Of a DNA stretch of 64,000 nucleotides, positions 1-8,632 are shown in pieces. The translations under genes were made by a program, and so were the position numbers. The notes below the pieces were generated by a model. That model ran no database searches. It had not been told where the DNA came from and saw nothing but the letters and a program-made list of their open reading frames with translations. How positions within the stretch are numbered: position 1 is the first letter of the stretch; each line of letters opens with the position of its first letter. Source of the stretch: Yokenella regensburgei ATCC 49455. Its GTDB lineage: Bacteria > Pseudomonadota > Gammaproteobacteria > Enterobacterales > Enterobacteriaceae. The stretch spans positions 1 through 64,000 of the forward strand of contig NZ_JMPS01000007.1 in the NCBI RefSeq assembly GCF_000735455.1, in the 5' to 3' direction.

Positions 1-137
1 CCCCTTTCAGAGTCAACCCCATTTTTCAGAAGTTTTTCTCTTTCAACCCGGCGGCTTGTTTGCCGTTGTTCCGTGTCGATGGAGGCGCATTATAGGGAGC
101 TTCCGAGGAATGACAAGCGGAAAAATGCATTTTTATT
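1..137 (-). promoter_or_regulatory. rRNA operon promoters P1 and start of P2
   Basis: Read on the minus strand this is a textbook enterobacterial rrn promoter. P1 has -35 TTGTCA (111-116), a 16-base spacer and -10 TATAAT (89-94), followed by the GC-rich discriminator GCGCC that makes rrn P1 sensitive to ppGpp and DksA. An A/T-rich UP element lies at about 117-137. The conserved leader ACGGAACAACGGC follows. The TTGACT of the P2 -35 is at 11-16, and its -10 would lie beyond the window edge. In E. coli gmhB is followed by rrnH, so a 16S-23S-5S operon should begin just left of base 1. The rRNA genes themselves are not in this window. Confidence 0.93.
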
Positions 138-159
138 TCAACCGCTCATCTTTTCATCA

Positions 160-732
160 TTACGCCTGTTTTCTCAGCTTTTTGATGGCTGCAGGCAGGT
201 CTGCAAGGCTATTAATCACCCAGTCAGCGGCATTTTCGGCTTCTTCGGTGACAGGTTTACCGGTACGAACCAAAACTTTAGTCCCTACTTCGGCTGCTGC
301 TGCTGCCTGCATATCTTCTACTTTATCGCCCACCATATAAGAAGCGGCCATATCGATGTGCAAAAAGTCACGGGCGGAGATGAGCATACCCGGGTGCGGC
401 TTACGGCAATCACAGACCTGACGGAATGCTTCTACACTTCCCTGCGGGTGATGCGGGCAATAATAGATACCATCAAGATCAACCCCACGGTCGGCAAGCG
501 ACCAGTCCATCCACTCGGTCAGCGTTTCAAACTGCGCTTCGGTAAATTTACCGCGCGCAATTCCGGACTGGTTGGTCACCAGCACCAGAGCAAAGCCCAT
601 CGCTTTAAGCTCACGCATGGCATCGATGACACCTTCTATAAATTCAAACTCGTCGATTTCATGGACGTAACCATGATCAACATTAATAGTGCCATCACGA
701 TCGAGAAAAACTGCGGGGACTGACATTGCCAC
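160..732 (-). CDS. gmhB: D-glycero-beta-D-manno-heptose 1,7-bisphosphate 7-phosphatase
   Basis: GmhB removes the 7-phosphate from heptose bisphosphate in the cytoplasm during ADP-heptose synthesis for the LPS inner core. It is a HAD-superfamily phosphatase of 190 residues, the usual length. The nucleophile motif DRDGT is at residues 11-15 (Asp11, Asp13), and the family zinc ligands Cys92, His94, Cys107 and Cys109 are all present. I place the start at a GTG at 732 because AGGAG lies 7 bases upstream and residues 1-9 then align with the E. coli protein. An in-frame ATG two codons later is the alternative. It stands alone, divergent from metN and upstream of an rRNA operon promoter. Confidence 0.96.
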   Translation of the reverse strand: MAMSVPAVFLDRDGTINVDHGYVHEIDEFEFIEGVIDAMRELKAMGFALVLVTNQSGIARGKFTEAQFETLTEWMDWSLADRGVDLDGIYYCPHHPQGSVEAFRQVCDCRKPHPGMLISARDFLHIDMAASYMVGDKVEDMQAAAAAEVGTKVLVRTGKPVTEEAENAADWVINSLADLPAAIKKLRKQA

Positions 733-812
733 GATATGCTCCTGAAATAAGCCTGTGCCGCTAGTATCGCATGTTTCGTGATGCAAGAAAGTGCTCATTA
801 TTGAATGGCAGA

Positions 813-843
813 TTGATTTAGACGTCTGGATGCCTTAACATCC
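813..843 (+). promoter_or_regulatory. metNIQ promoter with tandem MetJ boxes
   Basis: A perfect met box AGACGTCT (820-827) is followed in 8-base register by GGATGCCT and TAACATCC, the tandem layout bound by the MetJ repressor with S-adenosylmethionine. A plausible sigma-70 promoter overlaps it: TTGATT (813-818), 17 bases, TAACAT (836-841). MetJ binding would cover both elements. The box identification is direct; the -10/-35 choice is inference. Confidence 0.8.
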
Positions 844-917
844 ATTTCGTTGATGCCCACGACGGCATCCAGCAGTAGAAATGCCACGGCTAACTTCTGA
901 ACGATAATAAATACCTA

Positions 918-1949
918 ATGATAAAACTTTCGAATATCACCAAAGTGTTCCAACAGGGGACCCGTACCATCCAGGCACTCAACGATGTGAGCCTGCATGT
1001 CCCTGCCGGACAAATTTATGGCGTCATTGGCGCTTCCGGTGCGGGTAAAAGCACGCTTATCCGCTGCGTTAACCTACTTGAACGCCCAAGCCAGGGAAGC
1101 GTTCTGGTCGATGGTCAGGAACTGACTACCCTTTCTGAGTCTGCGCTGACAAAAGCACGTCGCCAGATTGGCATGATCTTCCAGCACTTTAACCTGCTGG
1201 CATCACGCACGGTATTTGGCAACGTCGCGCTGCCGCTTGAACTCGACAATACGCCAAAAGACGAAATTAAGCGCCGCGTGAGCGAGCTGCTGGAGCTGGT
1301 TGGGCTTAGCGATAAGCACGACAGCTACCCGGCAAACCTCTCCGGCGGGCAGAAACAGCGTGTGGCGATTGCCCGTGCGCTGGCAAGCAACCCGAAGGTA
1401 CTGCTGTGCGATGAAGCCACCAGCGCCCTCGACCCGGCGACCACCCGCTCTATTCTTGAGCTGCTGAAAGACATTAACCGCCGCCTCGGCCTGACTATCC
1501 TCCTTATTACTCACGAGATGGATGTGGTGAAACGCATCTGTGACTGCGTCGCCGTGATCAGTAACGGTCAGTTGATTGAACAGGATACGGTGAGCGAAGT
1601 GTTCTCTCATCCGAAGACCCCGCTGGCTCAGCAGTTCATTCAGTCCACGCTGCATCTCGATATTCCGGAAGACTATCTGGCACGCATGAAAGATGCACCG
1701 CTCGCCGACAGCGTTCCGATGCTGCGCATGGAGTTCACCGGTCAGTCCGTTGATGCCCCGCTGCTTTCCGAAACCGCACGCCGCTTTAACGTCAACAACA
1801 ACATTATTAGCGCGCAGATGGATTACGCCGGCGGCGTGAAGTTCGGCATCATGCTGACCGAGATGCACGGTTCACAAGAAGATACGCAAGCCGCCATTGC
1901 CTGGCTGCAGGAACACCATGTAAAAGTAGAGGTGCTGGGTTATGTCTGA
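918..1949 (+). CDS. metN: Methionine ABC transporter ATP-binding protein
   Basis: MetN powers uptake of D- and L-methionine with MetI and MetQ at the inner membrane. At 343 residues it matches the E. coli length. Walker A is GASGAGKST (38-46), the ABC signature LSGGQ is at 141-145, and Walker B ends in DE at 165-166. The C-terminal part (about 265-343) is the NIL/ACT-like domain where methionine binds and inhibits transport in this family. It is first in metNIQ, overlaps metI by 8 bases, and lies 74 bases downstream of tandem MetJ boxes, so it should be repressed when methionine is plentiful. Confidence 0.97.
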   Translation: MIKLSNITKVFQQGTRTIQALNDVSLHVPAGQIYGVIGASGAGKSTLIRCVNLLERPSQGSVLVDGQELTTLSESALTKARRQIGMIFQHFNLLASRTVFGNVALPLELDNTPKDEIKRRVSELLELVGLSDKHDSYPANLSGGQKQRVAIARALASNPKVLLCDEATSALDPATTRSILELLKDINRRLGLTILLITHEMDVVKRICDCVAVISNGQLIEQDTVSEVFSHPKTPLAQQFIQSTLHLDIPEDYLARMKDAPLADSVPMLRMEFTGQSVDAPLLSETARRFNVNNNIISAQMDYAGGVKFGIMLTEMHGSQEDTQAAIAWLQEHHVKVEVLGYV

Positions 1950-2595
1950 GGCAATGATGTGGTTGCTGGCCCGCGGCGTCTGGGAGACGCTGGCGATGAC
2001 GTTCGTTTCCGGATTTTTCGGCTTTGTTATTGGCCTGCCGGTTGGCGTGTTGCTGTACATCACCCGTCCGGGGCAAATTATTGCGAACGCGAAGCTCTAT
2101 AACACCCTCTCCGCGCTGGTGAATATCTTCCGTTCTATTCCTTTCATTATCTTACTGGTGTGGATGATCCCGTTCACCCGCGTGATTGTTGGAACCTCGA
2201 TTGGTCTGCAGGCAGCGATTGTACCGCTGACGGTAGGTGCTGCGCCCTTCATCGCACGCATGGTGGAGAACGCCCTGCTGGAGATCCCGACCGGGCTGAT
2301 AGAGGCATCGCGCGCCATGGGCGCAACACCGATGCAGATCATCCGCAAGGTTCTGCTGCCTGAAGCGCTGCCGGGCCTGGTCAATGCGGCCACCATTACC
2401 CTGATTACCCTCGTGGGATACTCGGCAATGGGTGGTGCAGTAGGTGCAGGCGGGCTGGGACAAATCGGTTATCAGTACGGCTACATCGGCTATAACGCCA
2501 CGGTGATGAATACGGTGCTGGTATTGTTGGTGGTTCTGGTCTATTTAATTCAGTTCAGCGGCGATCGCATCGTCCGGGCTGTCACTCACAAGTAA
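1942..2595 (+). CDS. metI: Methionine ABC transporter permease
   Basis: MetI is the inner-membrane permease of the methionine importer; two copies form the channel on a MetN dimer. The 217-residue protein has about five hydrophobic segments. The EAA loop that docks on the ATPase is visible around residues 115-140 (EASRAMGA, then PEALPG). The start overlaps the end of metN by 8 bases, which implies translational coupling. No departures from the family are seen. Regulation should come from the MetJ-controlled promoter upstream of metN. Confidence 0.97.
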   Translation: MSEAMMWLLARGVWETLAMTFVSGFFGFVIGLPVGVLLYITRPGQIIANAKLYNTLSALVNIFRSIPFIILLVWMIPFTRVIVGTSIGLQAAIVPLTVGAAPFIARMVENALLEIPTGLIEASRAMGATPMQIIRKVLLPEALPGLVNAATITLITLVGYSAMGGAVGAGGLGQIGYQYGYIGYNATVMNTVLVLLVVLVYLIQFSGDRIVRAVTHK

Positions 2596-2627
2596 CGTTA
2601 CACACAACACATAAATAAGGAAGAGAC

Positions 2628-3443
2628 ATGACGTTCAAATTCAAAACCTTTGCGGCGGTTGGCGCCCTGATTGGTTCTCTGGCATTAGTGGGTTGCGGTC
2701 AGGACGAGAAAGATCCAAACCACATTAAAGTTGGCGTGATTGTCGGTGCTGAACAGCAGGTTGCTGAGATTGCCCAGAAAGTCGCGAAAGAGAAATATGG
2801 CCTAGACGTTGAGCTGGTAACCTTCAACGATTACGTGCTGCCGAACGAAGCGCTGAGCAAAGGCGATATCGATGCTAACGCCTTCCAGCACAAACCGTAT
2901 CTGGATCAGCAGATCAAAGATCGTGGCTACAAGCTGGTACCGGTCGGCAATACCTTCGTTTACCCAATCGCAGGCTACTCCAAGAAAATCAAATCTCTGG
3001 ATGAGCTGCAGCCGGGTGCCCAGATTGCTGTTCCTAACGATCCGACCAACCTCGGTCGTTCCCTGCTGCTGCTGCAGAAAGTCGGTCTTATTAAGCTGAA
3101 AGACGGTGTTGGTCTGCTGCCAACCGTACTGGATGTTGCTGAGAACCCGAAAAACCTGAAGATTGTTGAGCTGGAAGCTCCGCAGCTGCCGCGCTCTCTG
3201 GACGATGCGCAGATTGCCCTCGCGGTTATCAACACCACCTACGCCAGCCAGATTGGTCTGACTCCGGCAAAAGACGGTATCTTTGTTGAAGATAAAGACT
3301 CTCCGTACGTGAACCTGATTGTAGCCCGCGAAGATAATAAAGATGCGGAAAACGTGAAGAAATTTGTTGAGGCCTACCAGTCAGATGAAGTCTCTGAAGG
3401 CGCGAACAAAATCTTTAACGGCGGTGCTGTTAAAGGCTGGTAA
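2628..3443 (+). CDS. metQ: Methionine-binding lipoprotein of the MetNIQ importer
   Basis: MetQ binds methionine in the periplasm and delivers it to MetNI. The 271-residue protein begins with a lipoprotein signal whose lipobox is LVGC, so Cys23 is the predicted lipidated residue. Gly at +2 rather than Asp does not by itself predict inner-membrane retention. The rest is an NlpA-family binding-protein fold. It lies 32 bases after metI with AAGGAAG just ahead of the ATG, and is followed by an intrinsic terminator, so it closes the metNIQ operon. Confidence 0.97.
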   Translation: MTFKFKTFAAVGALIGSLALVGCGQDEKDPNHIKVGVIVGAEQQVAEIAQKVAKEKYGLDVELVTFNDYVLPNEALSKGDIDANAFQHKPYLDQQIKDRGYKLVPVGNTFVYPIAGYSKKIKSLDELQPGAQIAVPNDPTNLGRSLLLLQKVGLIKLKDGVGLLPTVLDVAENPKNLKIVELEAPQLPRSLDDAQIALAVINTTYASQIGLTPAKDGIFVEDKDSPYVNLIVAREDNKDAENVKKFVEAYQSDEVSEGANKIFNGGAVKGW

Positions 3444-3464
3444 TCTTTTCTTGCTGTAATATCA

Positions 3465-3497
3465 TCAGGACGGGCTATATGCCCGTCTTGTCATTTT
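3465..3497 (+). terminator. Terminator of metNIQ
   Basis: A 7-base stem GACGGGC (3469-3475) pairs with GCCCGTC (3481-3487) across a TATAT loop. A short T-rich tail (TTGTCATTTT) follows. It sits 22 bases after the metQ stop codon. Confidence 0.8.
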
Positions 3498-3550
3498 AAC
3501 CAGCAACTGCTTCAATACCTGCCTGGTTTATCATTCACCGAGGAAATATT

Positions 3551-3955
3551 ATGCGTGCTTTACCGATCTGTTTATTGGCGCTTATGTTGAGCGGCTGCTC
3601 CATGCTAAGCAGATCTCCTGTAGAACCCGTACAAAGCACCGCAACCCCGCCAAAAGCGGAGCCTGCAAAACCCAAAGCGCCACGCCCTGTGCCGGTAAAA
3701 ATCTACACCAGCGCTGAAGCATTACTGGGTAAACCTTTCCGTGAACTGGGTGATGTTTCCGGCGATTCCTGCCAGGCAACTAACCAGGATTCACCGCCAA
3801 ACATTCCGACCGCACGCAAACGCATGCAGATTAACGCGTCAAAAATGAAAGCCAACGCGGTACTGCTGCACAGCTGTGAAGTCACCAGCGGAACACCGGG
3901 CTGCTATCGTCAGGCCGTGTGCACCGGCTCTGCGCTCAACGTTTCGGCGAAATGA
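3551..3955 (+). CDS. rcsF: Outer membrane lipoprotein sensor of the Rcs phosphorelay
   Basis: RcsF detects LPS and envelope damage at the outer membrane and signals to IgaA-RcsC-RcsD. The 134-residue length equals E. coli. The lipobox LSGC gives lipidated Cys16. A proline/lysine-rich linker (about 31-48) lets it span the periplasm or thread through a porin. Cys74, Cys109, Cys118 and Cys124, which form its two non-consecutive disulfides, are all kept. In E. coli BamA helps place RcsF through outer membrane proteins, and bamA is in the same window. Its stop overlaps the trmO start as ATGA, so the two are probably co-translated. Confidence 0.97.
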   Translation: MRALPICLLALMLSGCSMLSRSPVEPVQSTATPPKAEPAKPKAPRPVPVKIYTSAEALLGKPFRELGDVSGDSCQATNQDSPPNIPTARKRMQINASKMKANAVLLHSCEVTSGTPGCYRQAVCTGSALNVSAK

Positions 3956-4659
3956 GTGCATTTGAGTTTGAGCAGATAGGCGTTATCTGCTCACCTTATA
4001 AAGAGAAGTTTGCCGTTCCTCGCCAGCCCGGGTTAGTGAAAAGCGCCAGCGGGGAACTTCGTCTGCTCCCTCCATATAATCAGGCTGACGCCGTTCGCGG
4101 TCTCGAAGGCTTTAGCCATTTATGGGTGCTGTTTGTCTTCCATCAGACGATGGATGGCGGCTGGCGTCCAACGGTCAGGCCTCCGCGACTGGGTGGGAAT
4201 GCCCGCATGGGCGTGTTCGCTACGCGTTCAACCTTTCGTCCCAACCCGATTGGTATGTCACTGGTTGAGCTGAAGGGCATTCGCTGCGAGAAGGATCAGG
4301 TGATCCTGCAGCTCGGTAGTCTGGATCTGGTTGATGGCACACCGGTTGTTGATATCAAACCTTACCTGCCCTTCGCCGAAGCGCTGCCGGAGGCTACGGC
4401 GAGCTATGCTCAGCAGGCTCCACAGGCAGACGTTGCGGTCAGCTTTACCGCTGATGTAGAAACGCAACTGGCTACGCTGTACAAGCATTACCCGCAGCTC
4501 AGAACCTTTATTCATGAAGTTCTGGCTCAGGATCCGCGCCCGGCTTATCGTAAAGAAGAAGAGAGTGGCAAAACCTACGCCGTCTGGCTGTATGATTTCA
4601 ACGTTCGCTGGCGGGTAACTGACCTCGGATTTGAAGTCTTTGCGCTGGAACCGCGCTAA
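3952..4659 (+). CDS. trmO: tRNA (N6-threonylcarbamoyladenosine37-N6)-methyltransferase
   Basis: TrmO (formerly YaeB/TsaA) methylates the t6A37 base of tRNA-Thr(GGU) using S-adenosylmethionine. Starting at the ATG at 3952, which overlaps the rcsF stop as ATGA, gives 235 residues, the E. coli length, and an N-terminus that aligns (MSAFEFEQIG). A longer in-frame start inside rcsF is possible but unsupported. The N-terminal half carries the family core around residues 84-110 (PPRLGGN, ATRSTFRPNPIG), which binds the cofactor. The C-terminal region has the conserved DPRPAYRK stretch. Confidence 0.95.
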   Translation: MSAFEFEQIGVICSPYKEKFAVPRQPGLVKSASGELRLLPPYNQADAVRGLEGFSHLWVLFVFHQTMDGGWRPTVRPPRLGGNARMGVFATRSTFRPNPIGMSLVELKGIRCEKDQVILQLGSLDLVDGTPVVDIKPYLPFAEALPEATASYAQQAPQADVAVSFTADVETQLATLYKHYPQLRTFIHEVLAQDPRPAYRKEEESGKTYAVWLYDFNVRWRVTDLGFEVFALEPR

Positions 4660-4689
4660 TTTTATTGTCCTCTCTTTTGGCATCTCTGC

Positions 4690-4740
4690 CAGGCTGATAG
4701 ACTAAACCACTTTTATTGAATCAGGCTGACCTTCAGCCTG
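4690..4740 (+). repeat. Repeated CAGGCTGA with inverted copy before proS
   Basis: The octamer CAGGCTGA occurs at 4690-4697 and again at 4722-4729, and its reverse complement TCAGCCTG is at 4733-4740. The last two form an 8-base stem with a 3-base loop; the first copy could pair with the same TCAGCCTG instead. No T-run follows, so it is not a simple terminator. It lies in the 111-base trmO-proS gap, 30 bases ahead of the proS start. Confidence 0.6.
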
Positions 4741-4770
4741 TTCCGATCGTCCAAATGGAACCGTAACAAC

Positions 4771-6489
4771 ATGCGTACTAGCCAATATCTGCTCTCCACC
4801 CTGAAGGAGACACCTGCCGACGCCGAAGTCATCAGCCACCAGCTGATGCTGCGCGCCGGGATGATCCGCAAACTGGCCTCCGGGTTATACACCTGGCTGC
4901 CGACCGGTCTGCGCGTCCTGAAAAAAGTCGAAAACATCGTGCGTGAAGAGATGAACAACGCCGGTGCCATCGAGGTGTCTATGCCAGTGGTGCAGCCAGC
5001 CGATCTGTGGCAGGAGAGTGGTCGTTGGGAGCAGTACGGCCCGGAACTGCTGCGTTTTGTTGACCGTGGCGAGCGTCCATTCGTCCTCGGCCCAACTCAT
5101 GAAGAAGTTATCACCGACCTGATTCGTAACGAGCTCAACTCTTACAAACAGCTGCCGCTGAACTTCTTCCAGATCCAGACCAAGTTCCGTGACGAAGTTC
5201 GTCCGCGCTTTGGCGTAATGCGCTCCCGTGAATTCCTGATGAAAGATGCTTACTCTTTCCATACTTCTCAGGAATCTCTGCAGGAGACCTACGATGCGAT
5301 GTACGCCGCGTACAGCAAAATCTTCTCCCGTATGGGTCTGGATTTCCGCGCCGTGCAGGCTGATACCGGCTCCATCGGCGGCAGCGCGTCCCACGAGTTC
5401 CAGGTTCTGGCGCAGAGCGGTGAAGATGACGTTATCTTCTCTGATAGCTCTGATTTCGCCGCTAACATCGAATTTGCTGAAGCACTGGCTCCGACAACTC
5501 CGCGCGCCGCGGCCACTCAGGAAATGACCCTGGTCGACACGCCGAACGCGAAAACCATCGCCGAGCTGGTTGAGCAGTTCAATCTGCCGATTGAGAAAAC
5601 CGTTAAAACTCTGCTGGTTAAAGCGGTAGAAGACAGCAAGTCTCCGCTGGTTGCCCTGCTGGTTCGCGGCGATCACGAGCTGAACGAAGTGAAAGCTGAG
5701 AAGCTGGCGCTGGTCGCAAGCCCACTGACCTTCGCAACTGAAGAAGAGATCCGTGCGCTGGTGAACGCTGGCCCAGGCTCTCTTGGCCCGGTTAACCTGC
5801 CGGTTCCGGTGGTTATCGACCGTACCGTTGCTGCCATGAGCGATTTCGCTGCTGGCGCTAACATCGACGGTAAGCACTACTTCGGTATCAACTGGGATCG
5901 CGACGTTGCGACTCCGGAAATCGCCGATATCCGTAACGTGGTGGCCGGCGATCCGAGCCCGGATGGCAAAGGCACACTGCTGATTAAACGCGGTATCGAA
6001 GTCGGTCACATCTTCCAGCTGGGTACCAAGTATTCCCAGGCGCTGAACGCCTCGGTGCAGGGCGAAGATGGTCGTAACCAGATCCTGACCATGGGCTGCT
6101 ACGGTATCGGGGTCACTCGTGTGGTGGCTGCCGCCATTGAGCAGAACTACGACGATCGCGGTATCGTATGGCCAGAAGCCATCGCTCCGTTCCAGGTCGC
6201 AATCCTGCCGATGAACATGCACAAATCCTATCGTGTTCAGGAACTGGCTGAGAAGCTGTATGCTGAACTGCGCGCACAGGGTATTGAAGTGCTGATGGAC
6301 GATCGTAAAGAGCGTCCGGGCGTGATGTTTGCCGATATGGAGCTCATCGGTATTCCGCACACCATCGTAATTGGCGACCGTAACCTCGACAACGACGATA
6401 TCGAATATAAATACCGTCGTAACGGTGAGAAAGAACTGATTAAGACCGGCGACATTCTCAACTATCTGGTCAAAGCCATTAAAGGCTAA
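4771..6489 (+). CDS. proS: Prolyl-tRNA synthetase
   Basis: ProS attaches proline to tRNA-Pro in the cytoplasm and is essential. The 572-residue protein is the bacterial class II form. Motif 1 lies around residues 45-75, motif 2 ([10 protein letters not shown], then [12 protein letters not shown]) around 139-164, and motif 3 (GCYGIGVTR) around 443-451. The long insertion between motifs 2 and 3 (about 225-410) is the INS editing domain that hydrolyses Ala-tRNA-Pro. The C-terminal anticodon-binding domain follows motif 3. The gene ends at a strong terminator shared with the convergent nlpE operon. E. coli K-12 carries yaeF between proS and nlpE; it is absent here. Confidence 0.98.
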   Translation: MRTSQYLLSTLKETPADAEVISHQLMLRAGMIRKLASGLYTWLPTGLRVLKKVENIVREEMNNAGAIEVSMPVVQPADLWQESGRWEQYGPELLRFVDRGERPFVLGPTHEEVITDLIRNELNSYKQLPLNFFQIQTKFRDEVRPRFGVMRSREFLMKDAYSFHTSQESLQETYDAMYAAYSKIFSRMGLDFRAVQADTGSIGGSASHEFQVLAQSGEDDVIFSDSSDFAANIEFAEALAPTTPRAAATQEMTLVDTPNAKTIAELVEQFNLPIEKTVKTLLVKAVEDSKSPLVALLVRGDHELNEVKAEKLALVASPLTFATEEEIRALVNAGPGSLGPVNLPVPVVIDRTVAAMSDFAAGANIDGKHYFGINWDRDVATPEIADIRNVVAGDPSPDGKGTLLIKRGIEVGHIFQLGTKYSQALNASVQGEDGRNQILTMGCYGIGVTRVVAAAIEQNYDDRGIVWPEAIAPFQVAILPMNMHKSYRVQELAEKLYAELRAQGIEVLMDDRKERPGVMFADMELIGIPHTIVIGDRNLDNDDIEYKYRRNGEKELIKTGDILNYLVKAIKG

Positions 6490-6494
6490 GCCCA

Positions 6495-6530
6495 TAAAAA
6501 AAGCCTCGCATCGCGAGGCTTTTTCTTTTC
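6495..6530. terminator. Bidirectional terminator between proS and nlpE
   Basis: AGCCTCGC (6502-6509) pairs with GCGAGGCT (6513-6520) over a 3-base loop. There is an A-run on the left and a T-run on the right, so it can end transcription from both proS (plus) and nlpE (minus). Confidence 0.9.
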
Positions 6531-6537
6531 ATTCGCT

Positions 6538-7236
6538 TTATTCGTCGCAGTCTTTGCCGGGAATAAATTTGCTCTGCTTGTCCGCCATCAGCGTTTTTAC
6601 CATCGCCCCGGTGTCCGGATTCGGCTCAAGCGTGAAGTGACCTTCAACCACCAGCAGAATTGGCTTGGTTTCTGTCCCGCGCGCTGCCGCATAGTCGCGC
6701 TCCAGCTGAGCATTGCTTGCTACCGCCACGCGCTGCCCGGTTGCACAGTCGGTAAAGATAGCCGCATCCGCCATGTAGAAATACATGCCGCGCATCGCCA
6801 TTGGCGTGGTTGGCAGGCTCGCTTTTACAGGTTCCAGCGTGTAGTTAAGCGAGGATTCGATCGGATTACCTTCGCGATCCAGCATCACCAGCTTGTCACC
6901 CTTCGCCCGGTAGTAGGATTTCTCACCTTTGCTGTCCGTCAGCACCAGCTTATCTGCTGTACGCGCCCAACGGCCATAAGAAGCAAAGGAAGAGGGCTCG
7001 TGACTCACGCCCTGATAGCGCTCATTCATTACCCAGGTACCATCTTTTTCCAGGAACAGCGAGGTCTCAATGCCTTCACAGTCGGCGCACGGCAACACGC
7101 CGCGCCAGCTTTGTTGCATCGGTTTTAACTCTTCCGATGCGGCAGGCTTGATGGTATCTACTTCAGACCGGTTGTTGCAGCCAATGAGCGTAAATAGCGT
7201 ACACGCCACCGCTACTGACAATATCGCTTTATTCAC
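6538..7236 (-). CDS. nlpE: Copper-resistance and surface-sensing outer membrane lipoprotein
   Basis: NlpE (CutF) activates the CpxAR envelope stress system on surface contact, lipoprotein-trafficking or redox defects. I use a GTG start at 7236: AAGGA lies 7 bases ahead and the signal peptide then begins MNKAIL. This gives 232 residues (E. coli 236). The lipobox LIGC makes Cys20 the lipidated residue. The N-terminal domain has the CADC motif at 50-53, and the C-terminal domain keeps two cysteines (one in DCATGQ and one four residues from the end) that form the DsbA-dependent disulfide. It is the last gene of yaeQ-arfB-nlpE, 39 bases after arfB. Confidence 0.94.
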   Translation of the reverse strand: MNKAILSVAVACTLFTLIGCNNRSEVDTIKPAASEELKPMQQSWRGVLPCADCEGIETSLFLEKDGTWVMNERYQGVSHEPSSFASYGRWARTADKLVLTDSKGEKSYYRAKGDKLVMLDREGNPIESSLNYTLEPVKASLPTTPMAMRGMYFYMADAAIFTDCATGQRVAVASNAQLERDYAAARGTETKPILLVVEGHFTLEPNPDTGAMVKTLMADKQSKFIPGKDCDE

Positions 7237-7275
7237 CTTGAGTTCCTTATTCTCAAATATGCCATTCGTCATTCG

Positions 7276-7692
7276 CTAGTCATGACGAACTTTCCCACGC
7301 AGCGCTTTAACCGACGATTTTTGTGACTTTGATGTCAACCGGCGCTCTTTTGAGGCACGAGTTGGTCGGGTCGCTTTACGACTTTTCTGCACTGCGGTTA
7401 ATTCCTGAATCATGCTCACCAGCCGGGCAATCGCCGCTTCGCGATTCATCTCCTGACTGCGGTATTCCTGCGCCTTTATAATAATCACTCCGTCATCGGA
7501 AATAAGATGATGACGGGCTTCGAGCAGACGCTCCTTATAATACTCTGGCAGGCTTGAGGCCCGAATGTCAAAGCGCAGATGCACTGCCGTTGAGGCTTTG
7601 TTCACATGCTGCCCGCCCGCACCCTGTGCGCGGATCGCCGTCATCACGACCTCTTCGTCAGGAATAGAAACGGTTCGCGAGATGACAATCAT
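7276..7692 (-). CDS. arfB: Alternative ribosome-rescue factor B (peptidyl-tRNA hydrolase)
   Basis: ArfB (YaeJ) releases nascent chains from ribosomes stalled on mRNAs lacking a stop codon. The 138-residue protein has the catalytic GGQ at 26-28 in a release-factor-like domain. A basic C-terminal tail rich in Lys, Arg and Ser (about 103-138) is the part that enters the empty mRNA channel in this family. It has no codon-recognition domain, which separates it from RF1/RF2. It overlaps the end of yaeQ by 4 bases (ATGA), indicating coupled translation, and precedes nlpE. Confidence 0.96.
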   Translation of the reverse strand: MIVISRTVSIPDEEVVMTAIRAQGAGGQHVNKASTAVHLRFDIRASSLPEYYKERLLEARHHLISDDGVIIIKAQEYRSQEMNREAAIARLVSMIQELTAVQKSRKATRPTRASKERRLTSKSQKSSVKALRGKVRHD

Positions 7693-8234
7693 GCAGGTTG
7701 TTGCCAGGCAGTGAAGTTAATTTCCAGATTATTCTTATCATCCGACAGCCAGATAATGCCGTCCTGTACGGTCGCCTGAAGGTTCATCGTCCGGGCGGCA
7801 AACGTACACAGCTGCTCCAGTTGGGTATCATCCAGATACCAGATGCTCAGGTTCTTGAAGGAAGCCAGCTTCGACTGGTTCTGCTGCCACCAGATTTCTG
7901 CCGCGCGACTGTTATAAGTAAACAGAGCCACATCCTGCGCTCGTGAACAGGCTTTTTTGATGCGCCGCTCATCCGGCAGCCCCAGCTCAATCCACAGGTC
8001 GATAGCCAGGTGGTCGTTCAGCAGCCACGCCTCCGGCTCGTCTTCAGCGCTCAGGCCACGGGTGAACTGCAGGCGTTCATCGGCATACTTCAGCCACGCC
8101 AGCAGGCGCAGCATCATCCGCTCTTCCGTTTCTGATGGATGACGGGCCAGCGTCAGGTTTGCGTCCAGAAACTGGTTGCGATCCATATCGGCTACGTTAA
8201 CCGTTGCTTTGTAAATTGTCGCTTTCAGCGCCAT
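7689..8234 (-). CDS. yaeQ: YaeQ family protein
   Basis: YaeQ is a 181-residue cytoplasmic protein of a family found widely in Proteobacteria. Structures of the family show a compact fold resembling PD-(D/E)XK nucleases, and older work linked it to RfaH-like suppression, but its role is not settled. The sequence has no signal peptide or membrane segment. It is the first gene of a three-gene unit with arfB and nlpE, overlapping arfB by 4 bases. The presumed promoter is in the gap at 8235-8300, where I could not pick out clear elements on this strand. Confidence 0.92.
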   Translation of the reverse strand: MALKATIYKATVNVADMDRNQFLDANLTLARHPSETEERMMLRLLAWLKYADERLQFTRGLSAEDEPEAWLLNDHLAIDLWIELGLPDERRIKKACSRAQDVALFTYNSRAAEIWWQQNQSKLASFKNLSIWYLDDTQLEQLCTFAARTMNLQATVQDGIIWLSDDKNNLEINFTAWQQPA

Positions 8235-8304
8235 GACTTAACTCCTGCGAAAAATGGCGTACATTGTAGCGAAATCAGCGACAAAAGGCTGTTAGCATTT
8301 ACGG

Positions 8305-8352
8305 TTGCACTCATTCATCCTGCTGATAATGCTTAAATGAGTGTGGTATAGT
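8305..8352 (+). promoter_or_regulatory. Likely yaeP-rof promoter with palindrome
   Basis: A TATAGT hexamer (8347-8352) is a fair -10 but has only a weak -35 17 bases upstream. TTGCAC (8305-8310) with TAATGC (8327-8332) is a second option at a 16-base spacing. A perfect 8-base inverted repeat, CACTCATT (8308-8315) and AATGAGTG (8336-8343), overlaps both and could be an operator. Function is inferred from position only. Confidence 0.4.
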
Positions 8353-8431
8353 CACCTTGCTAAACAGAGTTAATCTTCGTAGGCTTAAACTTGCATCCCA
8401 CGGTTGAGTCAGAACGCTGACAGGAGGGCAT

Positions 8432-8632
8432 GTGGAAAAATATTGTGAGTTAATACGCAAACGTTATGCGGAAATTGCCAGCGGAGACTTAGGGTATATC
8501 CCGGATGCGCTGGGTTGTGTGCTGAAAGCAATGAATGAGATTGCCTCTGATAGTTCGCTTTCAGAATCGGTCAGAGAAAAAGCAGCCTATGCCGCTGCAA
8601 ACTTACTGGTGAGCGATTATGTCAATGAATGA
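8432..8632 (+). CDS. yaeP: Small conserved protein YaeP
   Basis: YaeP is a 66-residue protein of unknown function (UPF0253), almost the same as in E. coli. It starts with GTG, supported by a strong AGGAGG four bases upstream at 8422-8427. It is acidic and appears mostly helical, with no signal peptide. It overlaps the next gene, rof, by 14 bases, so the two are surely co-transcribed and probably translationally coupled. That pairing suggests a link to Rho control, but nothing in the sequence shows what it does. Confidence 0.93.
   Translation: MEKYCELIRKRYAEIASGDLGYIPDALGCVLKAMNEIASDSSLSESVREKAAYAAANLLVSDYVNE

Noticed and set aside
4885-6495. A 536-residue open frame on the minus strand opposite proS
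   Set aside because: It overlaps the whole of proS, has no ribosome site or family resemblance, and is explained by the codon bias of the plus-strand gene.
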